This document shows positions 58,890-64,000 of a stretch of DNA of 64,000 nucleotides, one piece after another; position 1 is the stretch's first letter, and every line of letters starts with the position of its first letter. The stretch is taken from positions 1,884,626 through 1,948,625 of the forward strand of contig FLTS01000001.1 of assembly GCA_900078405.1 (NCBI GenBank), read 5' to 3'. The translations under genes were made by a program, and so were the position numbers. Origin of the DNA: an uncultured Stenotrophomonas sp. GTDB taxonomy: Bacteria > Pseudomonadota > Gammaproteobacteria > Xanthomonadales > Xanthomonadaceae. Under the pieces are notes generated by a model that had not been told where the DNA came from, searched no databases, and was given only the letters and a program-made list of their open reading frames with translations.

Positions 58890-59732
58890 TCACGCGGACA
58901 GACGCCCCAGCGTCACCCGGTCGCGCTGCTCCAGGTCCTGCACGGTTTCCACTTCGGCGAACCCGGCCTGTTCCAGCAGCGCACGGATGGCCTCGCCCTG
59001 GTCCAGGCCATGCTCCAGCAGCAGCCAGCCGCCACGCACGAGGTGGATGGGCGCACCAGTGATGATTTCGCGGATGGCGTCCAGCCCGTCGGCGCCGGAG
59101 GCCAGTGCCGGCGGCGGTTCGAAGCGCAGGTCGCCCTGTTGCAGGTGCGGGTCGCCGGCGGCGATGTAGGGCGGATTGCTGACGATCATGTCGAAGCGGT
59201 CGTTACCCAGCGCGGCATACCAGTGACCGCGGCGGAACCAGACGTTCTCCAGCGCGTGTGCCTGTGCGTTCTTCACCGCCACCGCCAGCGTGGGGCCGAG
59301 CAGGTCGGTGGCGATCACCGTGGCCAGTGGGCGTTCGCTGGCAATGGACAGAGCGATGGCGCCGCTGCCGGTGCCCATGTCGGCCACGCGGCGCAGCTTG
59401 TCCGCCGGCAGGCGGGCCAGCGCCTGCTCGACCAGCAGCTCGGTTTCCGGGCGCGGGATGAGGGTGGCGGGATTGACCTGCAGGTCCAGCGTCCAGAAGC
59501 CGCGCCGGCCAGTCAGGTAGGCCAGCGGCTGGCCCTCGGCACGCTGCCGCAGCAACTGCTCGAAGCGCTGGCGGGCGTCATCGGCCACCGCGTCGGTGGC
59601 ATGTGCGAACAACCAGGCGCGGTCCACGCCCAGCACCTGCAACAGAAGTTGCTCGGCCTCGAAGCGGGCGTCCTCCCCCGTCAGCCGCGCAGCGCCCTCC
59701 CGCAACAGTTCGGCAACCTTCGACGTGGGCAC
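58890..59732 (-). CDS. prmC: peptide chain release factor N5-glutamine methyltransferase
   Basis: A 280-residue SAM enzyme that methylates the GGQ Gln of release factors. [34 protein letters not shown], the SAM site [16 protein letters not shown] and the catalytic NPPYIA are diagnostic. Start ATG at 59732. Divergent from ahpC. Confidence 0.96.
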   Translation of the reverse strand: MPTSKVAELLREGAARLTGEDARFEAEQLLLQVLGVDRAWLFAHATDAVADDARQRFEQLLRQRAEGQPLAYLTGRRGFWTLDLQVNPATLIPRPETELLVEQALARLPADKLRRVADMGTGSGAIALSIASERPLATVIATDLLGPTLAVAVKNAQAHALENVWFRRGHWYAALGNDRFDMIVSNPPYIAAGDPHLQQGDLRFEPPPALASGADGLDAIREIITGAPIHLVRGGWLLLEHGLDQGEAIRALLEQAGFAEVETVQDLEQRDRVTLGRLSA

Positions 59733-59894
59733 GGCGCAACCTCAGGTTCTTCGCGGGATGTTTCCGGAGCCGGGAGGATAGTCAGCCGGCCGCTTCCTGC
59801 CTACCGCGCGGGGCCACAGAACGCCGGGTACGGCTTGGAAACCCGGCAAAGCCCCCGATATCAAGGGGGACGATGGATCGAATGGCACGCATCG

Positions 59895-59931
59895 ATAGCC
59901 CCTATCTATTGATTCAATGCATTAAATCCAT
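59895..59931 (+). promoter_or_regulatory. OxyR operator upstream of ahpC
   Basis: ATAG-N7-CTAT-N7-ATGC-N7-CCAT, two perfect and two near-perfect quarter sites with the 7-nt spacing of the OxyR consensus (ATAG-N7-CTAT-N7-ATAG-N7-CTAT). It lies about 80-118 bp before ahpC in a markedly A/T-rich stretch. Confidence 0.78.
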
Positions 59932-60012
59932 TTGTTTCATTAGGCAACGCCTATTAATCTTTGCTCCGTTCTCCACCCACCCCTCCAACCTTTCAACCTC
60001 AGAGGAAGCTTC

Positions 60013-60576
60013 ATGTCCCTTATCAACACCCAGGTCCAGCCGTTCAAGGTCAACGCCTTCCACAACGGCAAGTTCATCGAAGTCACCGACGAGAGCCTGA
60101 AGGGCAAGTGGTCGGTGCTGATCTTCATGCCGGCGGCCTTCACCTTCAATTGCCCGACCGAGATCGAGGACGCGGCCGACAACTACGCCGAGTTCCAGAA
60201 GGCCGGCGCCGAAGTCTACATCGTCACCACCGATACCCATTTCTCGCACAAGGTGTGGCACGAAACCTCGCCGGCCGTGGGCAAGGCGAAGTTCCCGCTG
60301 ATCGGCGATGCCACCCACACCCTGACCAATGCCTTCGGCGTGCACATCGCGGAAGAGGGCCTGGCCCTGCGCGGCACCTTCGTGATCAACCCGGAAGGCG
60401 TGATCAAGACGCTGGAAATCCACTCCAATGAAATCGCCCGCGACGTCTCCGAGACCCTGCGCAAGCTGAAGGCCGCCCAGTTCACTGCCGCCCACCCGAA
60501 CGAGGTGTGCCCGGCCAAGTGGAAGGAAGGCGAGAAGACCCTGACCCCGTCGCTGGACCTGGTCGGCAAGATCTGA
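60013..60576 (+). CDS. ahpC: alkyl hydroperoxide reductase subunit C (peroxiredoxin)
   Basis: A 187-residue typical 2-Cys peroxiredoxin that reduces peroxides. Peroxidatic C47 lies in FTFNCPTEIEDAAD and resolving C166 in PNEVCPAKWKEG. GAGGAAG lies before the ATG. First gene of the ahpC-ahpF-oxyR group known from Xanthomonas, with an OxyR site upstream. Confidence 0.98.
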   Translation: MSLINTQVQPFKVNAFHNGKFIEVTDESLKGKWSVLIFMPAAFTFNCPTEIEDAADNYAEFQKAGAEVYIVTTDTHFSHKVWHETSPAVGKAKFPLIGDATHTLTNAFGVHIAEEGLALRGTFVINPEGVIKTLEIHSNEIARDVSETLRKLKAAQFTAAHPNEVCPAKWKEGEKTLTPSLDLVGKI

Positions 60577-60664
60577 CGGCAAGGAACGAGTGGAGGGGTG
60601 AGGAACGAGAGAAAGCCTCACCCCCTCCGTTCGGCAGCACTCCCACCCCGCTTCGGCGGGCGTG

Positions 60665-60735
60665 GGGGTGAACCGCAGCCTGTTGCCGCCCGCCAGCACC
60701 ACGCCAGCCAGCCCCAGCCGGCTGCGGTTCACCCC
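60665..60735. repeat. 16-bp inverted repeat between ahpC and ahpF
   Basis: GGGGTGAACCGCAGCC (60665-60680) and its exact complement GGCTGCGGTTCACCCC (60720-60735) with 39 nt between. A smaller stem CCCGC-TTCG-GCGGG lies at about 60649-60661. The structure may slow or process the ahpCF transcript. Confidence 0.8.
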
Positions 60736-60806
60736 TACTTTTGCCGGCGCGTTGCCTCGTGCAGCCCGCGCCCTCCCCCGCTTTGCCTCAACGAAGGAGC
60801 TGCATC

Positions 60807-62399
60807 GTGCTCGACGACACCCTCAAGACCCAGCTGCAGCAGTACATGGGCCTGCTGCGCCAGCCGCTGCGGCTGATCGCCTCGCTCGATGACGGCGACA
60901 CCAGCCGCGAGATGCGCGGCCTGCTCGACGACATCGTCGCCGCCGCCAATGGCAAGGTGACGCTGGACACCACCGGCAACGATGCACGCAAGCCGTCGTT
61001 CGTCATCGCCCGCGAAGGCGAGAGCGAGGGCGTGCGCTTTGCCGGCCTGCCGCTGGGCCACGAGTTCGAATCGCTGGTGCTGACCCTGTTGTGGACCGGC
61101 GGCCATCCGCCGAAGGTCTCGCAGGAAACGATCGACGGCATCAAGGCCATCGATGGCGCGTTCGCCTTCGAAGTCTACATGTCGCTGAGCTGCCACAACT
61201 GCCCGGACGTGGTGCAGGCGCTGGCGCTGATGGCGATCCTCAATCCGAACATCAGCACCACGGTGATCGAGGGCGGCACGTTCAAGCAGGAAGTGGAGCA
61301 GCGCCAGGTGATGGCGGTGCCGATGGTGTTCCAGGGCGGCGAGATGTTCGATTCCGGGCGCATGTCGCTGGAGCAGATCGTCGCCCGCCTCGATACCAGC
61401 GCGACCAAGCGCGAGGCGGCGAAGATCGCCGCCAAGGATGCGTTCGACGTGCTGGTGGTGGGCGGTGGCCCGGCCGGCTCGGCGGCGGCGGTCTACGCCG
61501 CGCGCAAGGGCATCCGCACCGGCGTGGCCGCCGAGCGCTTCGGCGGGCAGGTGCTGGACACGATGGCGATCGAGAACTTCATCTCGGTGCAGCACACCGA
61601 GGGCCCGAAGCTGGCCGCGGCGCTGGAGCAGCACGTGCGCGAGTACGAGGTGGACATCATGAACCTGCAGCGCGCCAGCAAGCTGGTGCCGGCCGGCAGC
61701 GACGGGCTGGTGGAAGTGCAGCTGGAGAACGGCGCCTCGCTGAAGTCGAAGACGGTGATCCTGTCCACCGGCGCGCGCTGGCGGCAGATGAACGTGCCGG
61801 GCGAGGACAAGTACCGCAACAAGGGCGTGGCCTACTGCCCGCACTGCGATGGCCCGCTGTTCAAGGGCAAGCGCGTGGCGGTGATCGGCGGAGGCAACTC
61901 CGGCGTCGAGGCGGCCATCGACCTGGCCGGCATCGTCAGCCATGTCACCGTGTTCGAGTTCGACAGCAAACTGCGTGCCGACCAGGTGTTGCAGGCCAAG
62001 CTGCGCAGCCTGCCGAACGTGAAGGTGATCCTCAACGCGCAGACCACCGAGGTGCTGGGCGATGACCAGAAGGTGACCGGTTTGGCCTACACCGACCGCG
62101 TCGGTGGCGATTCGCACCGGGTGGAGCTGGAAGGCATCTTCGTGCAGATCGGCCTGCTGCCGAACACCGAGTGGCTGCGCGGCACCGTGGAGCTGAGCAA
62201 CCGCGGCGAGATCGTCATCGACGAGCGTGGCCAGACCAACGTGCCGGGCGTGTTCGCCGCCGGCGACTGCACCACGGTGCCGTACAAGCAGATCATCATC
62301 GCGATGGGCGCCGGTTCCACTGCCGCGCTCAGCGCCTTCGACCACCTGATCCGCACGTCGGCACCGCAGCCGGTTGCAGCCGTGGCCGAAACTGCCTGA
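60807..62399 (+). CDS. ahpF: alkyl hydroperoxide reductase subunit F
   Basis: A 530-residue flavoprotein that reduces AhpC with NAD(P)H. The N-terminal double-thioredoxin domain has the SCHNCPDV redox pair, then FAD ([18 protein letters not shown]) and NAD ([19 protein letters not shown]) sites, and the YCPHCDGP redox pair. Start is GTG at 60807 with AAGGAG 7 nt before it, giving [14 protein letters not shown]. Confidence 0.97.
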   Translation: MLDDTLKTQLQQYMGLLRQPLRLIASLDDGDTSREMRGLLDDIVAAANGKVTLDTTGNDARKPSFVIAREGESEGVRFAGLPLGHEFESLVLTLLWTGGHPPKVSQETIDGIKAIDGAFAFEVYMSLSCHNCPDVVQALALMAILNPNISTTVIEGGTFKQEVEQRQVMAVPMVFQGGEMFDSGRMSLEQIVARLDTSATKREAAKIAAKDAFDVLVVGGGPAGSAAAVYAARKGIRTGVAAERFGGQVLDTMAIENFISVQHTEGPKLAAALEQHVREYEVDIMNLQRASKLVPAGSDGLVEVQLENGASLKSKTVILSTGARWRQMNVPGEDKYRNKGVAYCPHCDGPLFKGKRVAVIGGGNSGVEAAIDLAGIVSHVTVFEFDSKLRADQVLQAKLRSLPNVKVILNAQTTEVLGDDQKVTGLAYTDRVGGDSHRVELEGIFVQIGLLPNTEWLRGTVELSNRGEIVIDERGQTNVPGVFAAGDCTTVPYKQIIIAMGAGSTAALSAFDHLIRTSAPQPVAAVAETA

Positions 62400-62406
62400 T
62401 GCTGGA

Positions 62407-62520
62407 AGCCCCTCTCCCACAGGGGTGAGAGGGGCAGTTTGCGAACCACTGGTTCGCTGCCCCACGAACGCCCTTGCGCCAGCGCAAGGGCCGGGGCGCG
62501 AAGCGGGGGTTGGGGTGAGG
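62407..62520. repeat. intergenic repeat, left copy flanking oxyR
   Basis: Contains GCCCCTCTCCCACAGGGGTG, GCGAACCACTGGTTCGC, CCCTTGCGCCAGCGCAAGGG and GGGGTTGGGGTGAGG, each a small palindrome or conserved block. The same blocks occur in reverse order and opposite strand at 63628-63740. Confidence 0.75.
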
Positions 62521-62628
62521 AGCGAACGGAGTCAAGGTGGTTAACTCCGCTCGCCCCTTATCCGCCCTTCGGGCACTCTCTCCCGCAGGGAGAAGGGAAA
62601 AGCCCAGCCCATACCCGAGGCCGTCGAC

Positions 62629-63534
62629 ATGAACCTGCGTGACCTCAAATACCTGGTGGCACTGGCCGAGCACCGGCACTTCGGCCGTGCCGCGGCCGCC
62701 TGCTTCGTCAGCCAGCCCACGCTGTCCACCCAGATCAAGAAGCTGGAGGAAGAGCTGGGCGTGCCACTGGTCGAACGCGCACCACGCAAGGTGATGCTGA
62801 CCCCGGCCGGGCGCGAGGCGGCGGTGCGCGCGCGCAGCATCGTCGCCGAGGTCGAGCAGATGAAGGAGGCCGCACGCCGCAGCCGCGACCCCGAGGCCGG
62901 CACGGTACGGCTGGGCATCTTCCCCACACTTGGCCCCTACCTGCTGCCGCACGTGATACCCACCATCCGCGGGCGCTTCCCGCAGCTGGAACTGCTGCTG
63001 GTCGAGGAAAAGAGCGACGTACTGCTCGCGCAGCTGCGCAACGGCCAGCTCGACGCCGTCCTGCTGGCGCTGCCGATCAACGACGAGCAGCTGCACGTCG
63101 AGTTCCTGTTCGAGGAACCGTTCGTGCTGGCCACGCCCGAAGGCCACCCGCTGACGGCCCGCGCCCACCTCACCCTGGCCGATCTCGGCGACCAGCGCCT
63201 GCTGCTGCTGCAGGACGGCCACTGCCTGCGCGACCAGGCGCTGGACGTGTGCCACATGGCCGGGGCGGCGGAGAAATCCGAATTCCAGGCCACCAGCCTG
63301 GAAACCCTGAGGCAGATGGTGGCGGCCAACGTCGGCGTCACCCTGCTGCCGATGCTGGCGGTGAAGCCGCCCGTGGCACGTTCGGAAAACATCCACCTGC
63401 TCGGCTTCGATGGCGCCGACGCGCCCAGCCGCCGCATCGCGATGGCGTGGCGCCGCAGCTCGGCAATGGGCGACTTCCTGCTGCAGCTGGCGCCATTGTT
63501 CAGGAACCTGCCGCCAGACTTGCTGGCCGCATGA
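62629..63534 (+). CDS. oxyR: hydrogen peroxide-sensing regulator OxyR
   Basis: A 301-residue LysR-type regulator with the two redox cysteines at the positions of E. coli OxyR: C199 (DGHCLRDQ) and C208 (LDVCHMAG). The helix-turn-helix is HFGRAAAACFVSQPTLSTQIKKLEEELGV. It lies 229 bp after ahpF, in the xanthomonad ahpC-ahpF-oxyR order, and probably activates ahpC through the operator at 59895-59931. Confidence 0.97.
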   Translation: MNLRDLKYLVALAEHRHFGRAAAACFVSQPTLSTQIKKLEEELGVPLVERAPRKVMLTPAGREAAVRARSIVAEVEQMKEAARRSRDPEAGTVRLGIFPTLGPYLLPHVIPTIRGRFPQLELLLVEEKSDVLLAQLRNGQLDAVLLALPINDEQLHVEFLFEEPFVLATPEGHPLTARAHLTLADLGDQRLLLLQDGHCLRDQALDVCHMAGAAEKSEFQATSLETLRQMVAANVGVTLLPMLAVKPPVARSENIHLLGFDGADAPSRRIAMAWRRSSAMGDFLLQLAPLFRNLPPDLLAA

Positions 63535-63627
63535 CGCTCGCCTTCCCCTCCGGGGGAAGGTGCCCGCAGGGCAAACGGGTTTCGGGCAACGCCCGGTGCA
63601 ACCAGGCATTGCGAGGCTTCACCCGTG

Positions 63628-63740
63628 CCTCATCCCGTCCTCGTCTCGCTCCCCGCCCCCTGCGCCGGCGCAAGGCCTCCGCGGGGCGGCGAACCGCTGG
63701 TTCGCAAGCAGCCTCTCGCACCCCGCAGGGAGAGGAGCCC
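63628..63740. repeat. intergenic repeat, right copy flanking oxyR (inverted)
   Basis: CCTCATCCC, CGCTCCCCGCCCC, CTGCGCCGGCGCAAGG, GCGAACCGCTGGTTCGC and CCCCGCAGGGAGAGG follow in the order expected for the reverse complement of 62407-62520. It fills much of the 356-bp gap after oxyR. I see no gene in that gap. Confidence 0.72.
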
Positions 63741-63890
63741 GGCCATGCCCGCCACATTGCATCCGGGCCATGCCGCCCCCATGATCGGGATGGCTCGCAT
63801 CCGTCTTTCGTTGCCCTCACAATAGGCCCCGGGCGGTGCCGGTTTGGCGCCGCTTTTTGCATGCCTTTCACACACCGCAGGAGTTTTCCC

Positions 63891-64000
63891 ATGCCGACCA
63901 ACAGCGGTCTGCCACCGTCAATCACCGTCTCCAGTCGTGACCTGGCCCGCCTCGAGGCCATGCTCGATTCCCCGGCCCTGAGCCGGCACCCGGCTGCCGT
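63891..64000 (+). CDS. rnk: nucleoside diphosphate kinase regulator, Rnk-like (5' end only)
   Basis: The first 36 codons before the window ends: MPTNSGLPPSITVSSRDLA then RLEAMLDSP. The pattern I.VS..DL.RLE.ML matches the N-terminus of Rnk/GreA-like regulators that bind RNA polymerase. CAGGAG precedes the ATG. The C-terminal GreA/B domain is outside the window. Confidence 0.7.
   Translation, partial: MPTNSGLPPSITVSSRDLARLEAMLDSPALSRHPAA

Overview
The window is about 64 kb of GC-rich (roughly 69%) gamma-proteobacterial chromosome from the family Xanthomonadaceae. It is most like Stenotrophomonas, or a near relative such as Pseudoxanthomonas. The evidence is a Clp-type CRP regulator, the ahpC-ahpF-oxyR order known from xanthomonads, an accBC-prmA-DUF3426-fis-purH-purD block, and many short GTAG...CTAC palindromes of the SMAG/REP type described in Stenotrophomonas maltophilia. 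It looks like core genome. I see no phage, insertion sequence, CRISPR array, rRNA or plasmid genes.

Layout. 1-10.6 kb: a partial nitroreductase, an ELM1-like protein, a VUT transporter, glnE, a succinyl-CoA:acetate CoA-transferase-like enzyme, a large AsmA-like protein, a GIY-YIG protein and a DAHP synthase. 10.7-13.1 kb: the DAHP synthase leader, then groESL with a sigma-32 promoter. 13.3-17.6 kb: a five-gene minor-pilin operon. 17.8-31.4 kb: cutA, dsbD, a TlpA thioredoxin, aroQ, accBC, prmA, fis, purH and purD, then a divergent aldo/keto reductase and LysR pair. 31.5-41.5 kb: membrane and lipid proteins, three small membrane proteins (TM2, CD225, DUF2752), ampE, nudC, erpA and a bactofilin. 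41.5-45.7 kb: a broken REC-GGDEF-EAL gene coupled to a hybrid histidine kinase. 45.7-51.8 kb: bfr, bfd, rppH, two tRNAs, rpsI-rplM, coq7, a guanidinium exporter, speD and clp. 52-58.7 kb: a TauE transporter and the trpE-G-(DUF1543)-D-C-(HAD) operon, with a decayed gdhA behind it. 58.9-64 kb: prmC, ahpC, ahpF, oxyR and a partial rnk.

The most useful results are regulatory or structural. (1) A 26-residue leader peptide with an F-Y-F-W-Y-Y-F run and a terminator sits ahead of the DAHP synthase. (2) A Trp-rich, apparently leaderless upstream ORF (WWRWW) overlaps the start of trpE. (3) A two-hairpin ACGG-loop guanidine-II riboswitch, mutually exclusive with a terminator, precedes a Gdx/SugE exporter. 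(4) A FimX-like gene is split by 74 bp bounded by perfect 20-bp direct repeats, and removing one unit restores a 610-codon frame exactly. (5) A minor-pilin operon ends in an unusually large PilX-like protein with a beta-helix-like body. (6) Palindromic repeats supply stop codons to neighbouring genes. Clp, the split FimX-like gene and the pilin operon point to c-di-GMP-linked pilus control as a shared theme, but that link is inference.
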